From assembly GCF_040290245.1 (NCBI RefSeq), contig NZ_PSMQ01000062.1, positions 1 through 9,132 of the forward strand: 9,132 bases of DNA, written 5' to 3'. A program made the translations under genes and the position numbers. The notes under the pieces were generated by a model. That model was not told the origin of the DNA. It saw nothing but the letters and a program-made list of their open reading frames with translations, and made no database searches. Numbering within the stretch: the first letter of the stretch is position 1; the number at the start of each line of letters is the position of its first letter. This document shows positions 1 through 5,707 of the stretch, piece by piece. This DNA is from Thermus_A sp040290245 (GTDB lineage: Bacteria; Deinococcota; Deinococci; Deinococcales; Thermaceae).

Positions 1-2280
1 ACCGAGCACCTCAGGCTCGACCCCGACCGGCTCTGGGTGACGGTTTTTGAGGACGACGACGAGGCCTACGCCATCTGGCGCGACCTCGTGGGTCTGCCCG
101 AGGAGCGGATCGGTCGGTTCGGGGAGGAGGAGAACTACTGGCCGGGCGGAGCCATCACCCACGGCCCAAACGGCCCTTCCGGTCCTTGTTCGGAGATCTT
201 TTACGACCGAGGGCCCGCCTTCGGCACCCCCGATGAGACCGGCCCCAACACCGGAAGCGGGGACCGGTTCGTGGAGATCTGGAACCTGGTCTTCACGCAG
301 TACGACCGCCAGGGGCCCATCCCGGGACCGGGGATTTTGAAACCGCTTCCGCAGAAAAACATCGATACGGGAATGGGGCTTTACCGGGTGTCGGCCATCT
401 TGCAGGATGTGGAGGATTTCTACCGAACGGACACCTTCTTCCCCCTCATAGAGCAGGTGGCCCTTTGGAGCGGGAAGCCCTACGAGGGCAGGGCCTCCGT
501 GAGCCACCGGGTGATCGCTGACCACGTCCGGGCCGTGGTGGCGGCCCTCTCCGACGGGGCGACCTTTTCCAACACCGGCCGGGGCTATGTGGTCCGGAGG
601 CTTCTGCGTCGGGCGCTCCGGCATGGCTACCTCCTGGGTCTGAAGGACCCCTTCCTCCACCGCCTCGCCCCCTTAGTGGCGGAGCTCCTCGGGGACTTTT
701 ACCCGGAGATGCGGGAGAACCTCGAGGCCGTGACCAAGCAGATCCGCCTGGAGGAAGAGCGCTTCTTGGAGACCTTGGAGGGCGGGGTGAGGCGGCTTGA
801 GGAGCTCCTTTCCGCCCTGAGGCCCGGGGAGGCCCTGCCGGGGGAGGAGGCCTTTCGGCTGTACGACACCTACGGGTTCCCCCTAGACCTCACGGTGGAG
901 ATCGCCGCTGAGCGGGGCTTTGGCGTGGACACCGAGGGCTTCGAGGAGGCGATGCGGCTTCAGCAGGAGCGCTCCCGGGCGGCCATGGCCTTTGAGCGGG
1001 GGATCTTCAAGCGAAGCGCCCAGGTCCTGGAGGAGCTTTACGAGGAAAAAGGGGGCACCGAGTTCGTGGGCTACACCGACCTCGAGGCCGAGGCCGAGGT
1101 CTTAGCGCTCTTGGCGGGGGACGGTTCCTTGGCCGAGGCCAAGGCGGGTACGGAGGTCCAGGTGGTTTTGGACAAGACCCCCTTTTACGCGGAAGGGGGC
1201 GGACAGGTGGGTGACTTCGGCCATCTGGAGTGGCCTGGGGGAAGGGCTAAGGTGGAGACCACCCGCAGGACAGAGCAGGGAATATACCTTCATAGGGCCC
1301 GGGTGGAGGAGGGGGTCTTAAGGGTGGGAGAGAAGGTGCGGGCGGTGGTGGACCCGAGGCGGCGGGAGACGGAGCGGAACCACACCGCCACCCACCTCCT
1401 TCACGCCGCCTTGCGGGCGGTTTTGGGCCCCCACGTCCGGCAGGCGGGAAGCCTCGTGGCCCCCGACCGGCTCCGGTTTGACTTCACCCACCCCGAGGCC
1501 TTAGGCCTGGAGGAGCTGGAAAGGATCGAGCGGCTCGTCAACCGCTGGATCATGGCCGACCTGCCTGTGCGCTGGACCTATAAGCCCCTGGAGGAGGCGA
1601 AGCGGGAAGGGGCGATGGCCCTTTTCGGGGAGAAGTACAGCGAGGTGGTTCGGGTGGTGGAGGTGGCGGAAGCCTCCAAGGAGCTCTGCGGGGGGACCCA
1701 TGTGCGGCGCACAGGGGAGATCGGGGCTTTCTTCATCGTGAAAGAGGAGGCGGTTTCCGCAGGGGTGCGGCGGGTGGAGGCCCTGACCGGGGAAGGTGCG
1801 GTCTCCTTCGTCCAGGGGATGAGGAGGCGGCTCCACCGCCTGGCCGATGAGCTGGGGGTCGGAGAGGCCCTTCTCGAAGAAAGGTTCCGTAGGCTCAAGG
1901 AAGAGCTAAAAGCTAAAGAGAAGGAGGCCGAGGCCCTCAAGGCCCGTCTGGTCCAGGCGGAGCTCCGGGAAGGGTCGGTGGAGGAAAAGGGGGGCCTTCG
2001 GTACACGGTCCGGAACTTTCCTGGACTGGACATGGCCGCCTTGCGCCAGGCGGCGGACGATCTGGTGGCCCGGGGGGTGGACGTGGTCCTTCTCTTCTCC
2101 GGCGAAAGCGCGGTGCTCAAGCTATCCAAACGGGCCATGGAAAAAGGCCTGGATGCGGGGACCCTGTTCCGCTCCCTTACGGAAAGGGCGGGGGGACGGG
2201 GTGGGGGCAAGGGGTCCTTGGCCCAGGGCGGGGGGTTGGACTTTGCCCGGGCTCAGGCAGCCCTGTTGGAGATGATCTAA
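1..2280 (+). CDS. alaS: Alanyl-tRNA synthetase (AlaRS), 5' end cut by window edge
   Basis: This cytoplasmic class II synthetase charges tRNA-Ala with alanine and hydrolyses mischarged Ser/Gly-tRNA-Ala. The frame is open from base 1 and gives 759 visible residues. Bacterial AlaRS is about 870-890 long, so roughly 120 N-terminal residues (motif 1) lie outside. Seen in visible-residue numbering: class II motif 3 region near 121-134 (NIDTGMGLYRVSAILQ), tRNA-recognition helices near 165-245, editing-domain zinc motif HTATH at 461-465, and the partner motif CGGTH at 563-567, which completes the Cys/His zinc site. A charged coiled-coil stretch follows near 630-655, then a Gly-rich C-Ala domain with GGGKGSLAQGGG near 732-743. 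Motif 3 usually reads GMGLER; here the Glu position is Tyr128. The TAA at 2278-2280 is followed by a repeat and a terminator. The family call is certain. Confidence 0.97.
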   Translation, partial: TEHLRLDPDRLWVTVFEDDDEAYAIWRDLVGLPEERIGRFGEEENYWPGGAITHGPNGPSGPCSEIFYDRGPAFGTPDETGPNTGSGDRFVEIWNLVFTQYDRQGPIPGPGILKPLPQKNIDTGMGLYRVSAILQDVEDFYRTDTFFPLIEQVALWSGKPYEGRASVSHRVIADHVRAVVAALSDGATFSNTGRGYVVRRLLRRALRHGYLLGLKDPFLHRLAPLVAELLGDFYPEMRENLEAVTKQIRLEEERFLETLEGGVRRLEELLSALRPGEALPGEEAFRLYDTYGFPLDLTVEIAAERGFGVDTEGFEEAMRLQQERSRAAMAFERGIFKRSAQVLEELYEEKGGTEFVGYTDLEAEAEVLALLAGDGSLAEAKAGTEVQVVLDKTPFYAEGGGQVGDFGHLEWPGGRAKVETTRRTEQGIYLHRARVEEGVLRVGEKVRAVVDPRRRETERNHTATHLLHAALRAVLGPHVRQAGSLVAPDRLRFDFTHPEALGLEELERIERLVNRWIMADLPVRWTYKPLEEAKREGAMALFGEKYSEVVRVVEVAEASKELCGGTHVRRTGEIGAFFIVKEEAVSAGVRRVEALTGEGAVSFVQGMRRRLHRLADELGVGEALLEERFRRLKEELKAKEKEAEALKARLVQAELREGSVEEKGGLRYTVRNFPGLDMAALRQAADDLVARGVDVVLLFSGESAVLKLSKRAMEKGLDAGTLFRSLTERAGGRGGGKGSLAQGGGLDFARAQAALLEMI

Positions 2281-2321
2281 CCTAACCCCTTTGGGCAAGG
2301 CCGATTCCCCTCCACAAAGAG

Positions 2322-2450
2322 GATCGTTCCATGCCCTTGGGGATGGTATCGGCATATGGTCCACAAACCTGGTGTTTGGCCCTTCGGTCCAAAGGCGGTT
2401 TGCACCCACCCCGGGGAATGCCCCTGAATCCATCCGGGGGAGGACGTCAC
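2322..2450 (+). repeat. Degenerate intergenic repeat, copy A (IS605-like right-end / omega-RNA relic)
   Basis: This stretch shares ordered blocks with 3153-3282 on the same strand. They are GATC(G/A)TTCC at 2322-2330, GGATGG at 2341-2346, an identical 12-mer GGTCCACAAACC at 2358-2369, ATGCCCC at 2418-2424, and CGGGGGAGGA-N-GTCAC at 2435-2450, which has one mismatch over 16 bases. A weak hairpin remains near 2421-2440, where a C-run pairs with a G-run and inner mismatches break the stem. A C-rich/G-rich hairpin followed by GGAGG-NN-GTCAC recalls the right ends of IS200/IS605 tnpB-type elements, which also form the 3' end of their guide (omega) RNA. That link is from memory of the family, not from a search. 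No tnpA or tnpB remnant is visible. The repeat itself is well supported; the IS605 origin is an inference. Confidence 0.6.
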
Positions 2451-2452
2451 GA

Positions 2453-2479
2453 AAAACACCCCCCTAGGGGGGGTGTTTT
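2453..2479. terminator. Bidirectional intrinsic terminator between convergent genes
   Basis: A perfect 12-bp inverted repeat (2453-2464 with 2468-2479, core CACCCCCC/GGGGGGTG) encloses a 3-base loop. A-rich and T-rich flanks give a U-tract on either strand: TTTT on the plus transcript and TTTTT on the minus transcript. It sits 173 bp after the alaS stop and 18 bp after the stop of the minus-strand gene ending at 2498, so it can end both transcripts. It begins only 2 bp after repeat copy A ends. Confidence 0.9.
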
Positions 2480-2497
2480 CTGCTTCAGGAAGGTTCT

Positions 2498-2956
2498 CTA
2501 GTACGGCTCGCCTTCCAAGAGCTTCCGCTCTTCATCCACCGAAACCAAAACCAACTCGATGTGGACGTGCGGCTTGTCCACGCCGGGGTGGGGACCAGAG
2601 GGGATGAGGTTCACGTGGTCAAACCGGGTGTACCCCAGGGCCCTAAGGGTCGCGGTGCCGATGTCCACGTACTTCTCCTTGCCCAGCTTCTCCATGGGCA
2701 CCATGAAGACCACTTTGATGAGTTTCCCCTGCTTGTCGTAGGCCAAAAAGGGCCCTTCTGGCAGTTTGCTGGGGTCTACGTACAGGGTGCCCAGGCCGGG
2801 GATGAAGTTGGGCAGCGCCCCCTTAAGCGCCTCGCTCACGTTCACGTAAGGCTTGGGGGGCGGGGCCTTGCGCACGCTCCCAACCATCTGGCCCACCCCA
2901 AGTCCAAGAGCCGCCAACACCAGGATACCGATACCCAAAAGCTTTCCGCGCCGCAT
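2498..2956 (-). CDS. Exported or membrane-anchored small protein, possibly TTHB210-like (DUF5602)
   Basis: This 152-residue protein has a basic start and a hydrophobic stretch at about 5-25, then a Pro/Lys-rich linker, which suggests a signal peptide or uncleaved anchor and an extracytoplasmic location. There is no lipobox Cys. The body is a compact soluble domain containing FDHVNLIPSGPHPG and KPHVHIELVLVS. His114, His123, His130, His132 and Glu134 cluster and could bind a metal. The HP-G-x-x-x-PH-x-H pattern recalls the TTHB210-like/DUF5602 family known from Thermus, but I hold this loosely and the function is unknown. The start is ATG with GGGAGG six bases upstream (complement of 2963-2968). 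A good terminator follows. The gene stands alone, convergent with alaS and divergent from the 3299 gene, with lower GC than its neighbours (roughly 55-62% in the two lines I counted). The overlapping plus-strand frame at 2561-2962 is a shadow. Confidence 0.75.
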   Translation of the reverse strand: MRRGKLLGIGILVLAALGLGVGQMVGSVRKAPPPKPYVNVSEALKGALPNFIPGLGTLYVDPSKLPEGPFLAYDKQGKLIKVVFMVPMEKLGKEKYVDIGTATLRALGYTRFDHVNLIPSGPHPGVDKPHVHIELVLVSVDEERKLLEGEPY

Positions 2957-3100
2957 ACCTAACCTCCCTTGTGGAGAGTCCTCTTTTAGCCCTCCACTTA
3001 AAGATACGATGGCCGGGATGGATTGGATTTGGGGGTAGCCTACTTTTGGGGGGAACGCGCAGACCCCCTACGGTGTGGAACGTAGCCCCAAGGAATGGTG

Positions 3101-3216
3101 TTGAACGTAGCCCCGAAGGGGCTGACCCGCTCCCGCGGAAGCACCCGGGGCTGATCATTCCGTCTGGGATGGCCTACGGTCCACAAACCGGTCAGCCGTG
3201 TAGCGGCTACGTTCAA
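3101..3216. repeat. Long imperfect inverted repeat (palindrome)
   Basis: The outer arms TTGAACGTAGCC (3101-3112) and GGCTACGTTCAA (3205-3216) are exact reverse complements over 12 bases. Inner arms GGCTGACC (3120-3127) and GGTCAGCC (3190-3197) pair over 8 bases. The two arm pairs are separated by symmetrical 7-base unpaired stretches. The whole forms two 27-base arms with 20 Watson-Crick pairs around a 62-base centre that contains CCCGCGG and ACCCGGGG. This could be a folded RNA, or a palindromic non-autonomous element derived from an IS200/IS605-type transposon. Confidence 0.8.
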
Positions 3217-3282
3217 GCGCAGGAGTCCCCTGCCTGCATCCGCTTAGGGATGCCCCCGAATTGATTCGGGGGAGGAGGTCAC
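3153..3282 (+). repeat. Degenerate intergenic repeat, copy B (IS605-like right-end / omega-RNA relic)
   Basis: This is the better preserved partner of 2322-2450. Shared blocks are GATCATTCC at 3153-3161, GGATGG at 3167-3172, GGTCCACAAACC at 3178-3189, ATGCCCC at 3250-3256 and CGGGGGAGGA-N-GTCAC at 3267-3282. Two hairpins are intact: GCAGG/CCTGC (3219-3223 with 3229-3233) and CCCCCGAAT/ATTCGGGGG (3253-3261 with 3264-3272). The second is followed directly by AGGAGG and GTCAC. This arrangement of stems, then a terminal C/G hairpin, then GGAGG-NN-GTCAC, resembles the omega-RNA 3' end of tnpB-carrying IS200/IS605 elements (inference from memory). No transposase or tnpB sequence adjoins it, so it would be a relic or a non-autonomous element. 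Confidence 0.6.
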
Positions 3283-3286
3283 CCAG

Positions 3287-3292
3287 TAGACT
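3287..3292 (+). promoter_or_regulatory. Candidate leaderless promoter -10 box (TAGACT) for the 3299 gene
   Basis: TAGACT matches the TANNNT pattern and ends 6 bases before the GTG start at 3299, so transcription could begin at the start codon. Leaderless genes with this spacing are common in Deinococcus-Thermus. A TTGATT at 3261-3266 lies 20 bases upstream, longer than ideal for a -35, and is part of repeat copy B. The SD-like AGGAGGT at 3273-3279 is also repeat-derived and about 19 bases from the GTG, too far to act as a normal ribosome binding site. Confidence 0.4.
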
Positions 3293-3298
3293 GTATTT

Positions 3299-3979
3299 GT
3301 GGGTTTTGCGCTTTTTTCTTCCCTAATTTCCTGGGCCCTGGCGTTTTACCTCCTGGGGCGCTATCTCAGGAAGCCGAGCCTCCATGGAGGCTTATATGCC
3401 CTGGGCCTTTTCCTCTTTGCCCTGGGGGTGAGCCTGGAGCTTCTCGCCCGGCTTCAGGGCGGCTGGTCCCCTCTGGCCTACCGGCTTTGGTACCTGGTGG
3501 GCGCCATGCACGGGGTGACCTTTCTGGGCCTCGGGAGCCTGGCCCTTCTGAACTCCAAAGGGGCGCGGACCCTCCTTATGGTCCTTTCGCCCCTTGTGCT
3601 CTGGGGGGCGTATCTGGTCTTTGCCGCGCCCTTGGACCTTTCCCGCCTGCCCTACCCCAGCGCCCCTACGGGCCAGGCCTTTCCACCTCCTGCCCTGACC
3701 TCGCCCCGGCTTTGGACCATCCCCTTCAACCTCATCGGAACGGTGCTGATGCTGGGGGTGGCTGTTTACACCACGCTGTTTTTCTGGCGGAAGAACCCCC
3801 TAAAGGCCCAGGGCACCCTCCTCATCGCCCTGGCCGCCCTGGTCCTGGCCTCTACGAGCGCGCTGAACCGCTTCGGGGTGGTGGGCCTCGAGGAGCTGGG
3901 CCGAGCGGTAGGGGTGGGGCTTCTGGCCCTGGGGGTGGCCTTGGCGGATAGGAGCACGTATGCGGCTCGCGGCGCTTGA
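3299..3979 (+). CDS. Polytopic membrane protein of unknown function (seven predicted helices)
   Basis: This 226-residue, very hydrophobic protein has about seven membrane segments near residues 2-22, 31-50, 64-85, 91-110, 142-162, 172-190 and 198-216. A Pro/Ser-rich loop of about 30 residues lies between helices 4 and 5. Helix 3 contains YRLWYLVGAMHG and FLGLGSLALL, which recall uncharacterised seven-helix bacterial membrane proteins, but I do not recognise a named family or any catalytic motif. The start is GTG at 3299: an in-frame TAG at 3287-3289 limits the choice, and no better start lies between. Its end overlaps ruvX by 20 bases, so it is first in an operon with ruvX and mltG. A role in the cell envelope would fit mltG, but this is only context. 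Confidence 0.8.
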   Translation: MGFALFSSLISWALAFYLLGRYLRKPSLHGGLYALGLFLFALGVSLELLARLQGGWSPLAYRLWYLVGAMHGVTFLGLGSLALLNSKGARTLLMVLSPLVLWGAYLVFAAPLDLSRLPYPSAPTGQAFPPPALTSPRLWTIPFNLIGTVLMLGVAVYTTLFFWRKNPLKAQGTLLIALAALVLASTSALNRFGVVGLEELGRAVGVGLLALGVALADRSTYAARGA

Positions 3980-4379
3980 CGTGGGGCGGGCCCGCATTGG
4001 GCTTGCGGTGGGGGAGCAGGGCCTCCCCTTTGCCTTCGGCCGGGGGTACCTGGTGCGGAAGGGGCTGGAGGAGGACGTGAGGGCCCTTTTGGCCTTCTTC
4101 GCCCGGGAAGGGGTGGAAAAGGTGGTGGTGGGCCTTCCTCAGAGGACGGATCTCAAAAAGAGCGAGGAGGCCCAGGAGGTCCTGCGGCTCGTGGGGGCCT
4201 TGAGAGCCCGGGGGGTGGAGGTAGAGCTTCTGGACGAGCGCTACACCACCAGGCTCGCCCAGAGGCGCCTGGCCCAGGCACCCAAGCGGGTGCGGCGGGA
4301 AAAGGGTAGGCTGGACGAGATGGCGGCCATCATCCTTCTGGAGGACTACCTTGCCCGAGGGACGGCCCTGGGTTCTTAG
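3960..4379 (+). CDS. ruvX: Putative pre-16S rRNA nuclease (YqgF/RuvX, Holliday junction resolvase-like)
   Basis: This 139-residue cytoplasmic protein has the usual YqgF length and an RNase H-like fold. YqgF helps mature the 5' end of 16S rRNA; the older resolvase name comes from fold similarity. Visible family motifs are ALDVGRARIGLA at 5-16 (acidic Asp7), KVVVGLP at 54-60, LLDERYTT at 90-97 (Glu93) and LDEMAAIILLEDYL at 118-131 (Asp119), which supply the catalytic acids. The start is ATG with AGGAG five bases upstream, inside the end of the previous gene. The stop lies 29 bases inside the start of mltG, so translation is probably coupled. Association with alaS and mltG is a widespread gene order. 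Confidence 0.93.
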   Translation: MRLAALDVGRARIGLAVGEQGLPFAFGRGYLVRKGLEEDVRALLAFFAREGVEKVVVGLPQRTDLKKSEEAQEVLRLVGALRARGVEVELLDERYTTRLAQRRLAQAPKRVRREKGRLDEMAAIILLEDYLARGTALGS

Positions 4380-5352
4380 GGGGGTCTACCTCCTCTTTGG
4401 CCTCTTCGCCCTCCTTTTGGCCTATGCCCTTTGGCTTTTGGGCCCCACGGGAAGGGAGGGCCTGGTCCGGCTCGAGCGGGGCATGGATGCCAGCAAAGTG
4501 GCCAGGCTTTTGGAGGAAAGGGGCCTGGTCCGCTCGGGGAGCCTTTTTTCCTTTTACCTCCGCTTCTCCCGCCGGGACCGCCTCCTCGTCCCCGGGGTGT
4601 ACCGGCTGAAGGGGGAGGGGGCTTTCCACCTGGCCCGGGCCCTCTCCGGCGGACAGCCCCCCCTTACCGTGACCCTCACCTTTCCAGAGGGGCTCCGGGC
4701 GGTGGACTACGCCCGAAGGCTTTCCGAGGCCGGGCTGCCCGGGGAGGCCTTCTTGGCCAGGGTTCGGGACCCTGGCCCCCTGAAACCTCCGTACGTGGAG
4801 GCTCAAAGCCTCGAGGGGTTTTTGTTTCCCGCCACCTACACCTTTGACCTCCTGGCCGGGGCGGAGGAGATCCTCAAAGCCCTGCTCAGGAGGTTTGAGG
4901 AGGAGCTTACCCCGGAGGTGAGGGAAAAACTCCGGGCCAGGGGGCTTTCCGTCCAGGCCTGGGTGAGTTTGGCCTCCATCGTCCAGGTGGAGGCGGGGAG
5001 TGTGGAGGAGATGCCCCGCATCGCTGGCGTCTTCCTGAACCGCCTGGAGCGGGGGATGCCCCTGCAGGCCGACCCCACGGTGGCCTATGCTTTGGACAAG
5101 CCCCTAGACGCCCTTTCCCGCAAGGCGGGGGACTTTCTAGTGGACTCCCCCTACAACACCTATCGGTACAAGGGCCTACCCCCCACCCCCATTTCCAACC
5201 CCGGCCGGGCGGCGCTTTTGAGCGTTCTGGAACCGGTCTTAACCGACGAGAGGGGGAGGCCTCTCCTCTACTTCTTTCACGCCCAAGGCAGGTTGTTCAC
5301 AAGCCCGGACTTCGAGACCCACCTTCGGCTTCTTTCCCTGCACCGCCCCTGA
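4351..5352 (+). CDS. mltG: Endolytic murein transglycosylase MltG (YceG-like)
   Basis: MltG is an inner-membrane lytic transglycosylase that cuts nascent glycan strands and so acts as a terminator of peptidoglycan polymerisation. This 333-residue protein has one N-terminal membrane helix (about 8-30), a LysM-like part (about 38-110) and the YceG catalytic domain. Motifs are FPEGLR at 111-116, EGFLFPATY at 155-163, SIVQVEAGS at 209-217 (Glu214 aligns with the catalytic Glu of E. coli MltG SIVEKET; the preceding acidic residue is Gln212 here), LQADPTVAYAL at 239-248 and YNTY-x-x-KGLPP-x-PISNPG at 268-285. The start is TTG at 4351 with GGAGG six bases upstream, overlapping ruvX by 29 bases; later starts would cut into the helix. 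Its last 56 bases overlap the convergent VOC gene, with no terminator between. Confidence 0.93.
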   Translation: MPEGRPWVLRGVYLLFGLFALLLAYALWLLGPTGREGLVRLERGMDASKVARLLEERGLVRSGSLFSFYLRFSRRDRLLVPGVYRLKGEGAFHLARALSGGQPPLTVTLTFPEGLRAVDYARRLSEAGLPGEAFLARVRDPGPLKPPYVEAQSLEGFLFPATYTFDLLAGAEEILKALLRRFEEELTPEVREKLRARGLSVQAWVSLASIVQVEAGSVEEMPRIAGVFLNRLERGMPLQADPTVAYALDKPLDALSRKAGDFLVDSPYNTYRYKGLPPTPISNPGRAALLSVLEPVLTDERGRPLLYFFHAQGRLFTSPDFETHLRLLSLHRP

Positions 5353-5707
5353 TGAGGATGGGGTTCCCCCCTGGGTCAAAAAGGAGAAGGGCCTCCCCCA
5401 GGTCCCGGGCCTCGAGGCCATACTTCTTAAGTCGGAGGGCCTCCTGGCGGGGTTCGGCCTGGAGGATGAGCCGCCCTTCCTCCAGTCCCAAGACCCGGGC
5501 AAACCCTTCCCCCTCGGGGGTGGGGAGGTAGGGGCCCTTGGCAAACCCCCCTTCCCCGACCCGGAGGAGGAGGAGGGGGCCCTCCTTTGGGGCGAGGAGG
5601 GCTTCCTCCTTGGTCAGCGCCTCGAGGGCAAAGCCCAAGGCCTGGTAAAAGCTTGCCCCCGCCCCCAGGTCGGAAAGGAAGGCGATAAGGCTGGGCCGTT
5701 CGTTCAT
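5297..5707 (-). CDS. VOC-superfamily (glyoxalase/bleomycin-resistance fold) protein
   Basis: This 136-residue protein is the length of a single-subunit VOC protein. It begins with the typical first beta-alpha unit, LIAFLSDLGAGASFYQALGF (7-26), and ends its fold with LLLFDPGGNPILI (107-119), the usual final strand. The canonical metal ligand (His or Glu) in strand 1 is not evident, so it may not be a metalloenzyme; substrate and reaction are unknown. The ATG overlaps the stop of the upstream LOG-like gene as ATGA, so it is the last gene of the usp-LOG-VOC operon. The Gly/Ser-rich tail (about 119-136) is encoded opposite the end of mltG and looks like an extension beyond the fold. Confidence 0.75.
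   Translation of the reverse strand: MNERPSLIAFLSDLGAGASFYQALGFALEALTKEEALLAPKEGPLLLLRVGEGGFAKGPYLPTPEGEGFARVLGLEEGRLILQAEPRQEALRLKKYGLEARDLGEALLLFDPGGNPILIRGGAGKEAEGGSRSPGL

Larger units (their letters stand above)
2957..3298. other. Intergenic segment with structured, repeat-bearing DNA
   Basis: No convincing gene is present in these 342 bases. From left to right I see the ribosome binding site of the minus-strand gene at 2963-2968, and a possible minus-strand -10 TATCTT (complement of 3001-3006) without a recognisable -35. A G5/C5 hairpin follows (about 3049-3053 with 3064-3068, loop of about ten). Next come two direct copies of GAACGTAGCCCC at 3078-3089 and 3103-3114 (period 25), a long imperfect palindrome 3101-3216, repeat copy B 3153-3282, and a likely leaderless promoter for the plus-strand gene at 3299. 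Open frames here (2823-3158 minus, 2971-3264 plus) cross these structures and show no protein-like features. Confidence 0.7.

Noticed and set aside
1578..2210. 210-residue minus-strand open frame inside alaS
   Set aside because: It is antisense to well-conserved AlaRS editing and C-terminal coding; its Ser/Arg-rich, low-complexity product is typical of GC-rich shadow frames.
2561..2962. 133-residue plus-strand frame opposite the small anchored-protein gene
   Set aside because: No RBS and a compositionally odd product; the minus-strand frame has a signal/anchor segment, a strong SD and a terminator.
2823..3264. Open frames at 2823-3158 (minus) and 2971-3264 (plus) in the intergenic segment
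   Set aside because: They run through the palindrome and repeat blocks, lack RBS and recognisable domains, and are explained by GC-rich structured DNA.
3060..3290. Possible remnant of tnpB or tnpA coding sequence beside the repeat
   Set aside because: I looked for the zinc-ribbon (CxxC) and RuvC-type tail in all frames and saw none.
2281..3298. tRNA gene or CRISPR array in the intergenic block
   Set aside because: No cloverleaf with an anticodon stem and T-loop signature, and the repeats are only two, degenerate and unevenly spaced.
3487..3951. 154-residue plus-strand frame inside the membrane-protein gene
   Set aside because: Its Gly/Pro-rich product is a frame-shifted shadow; the hydrophobic 226-residue frame is coherent and coupled to ruvX.
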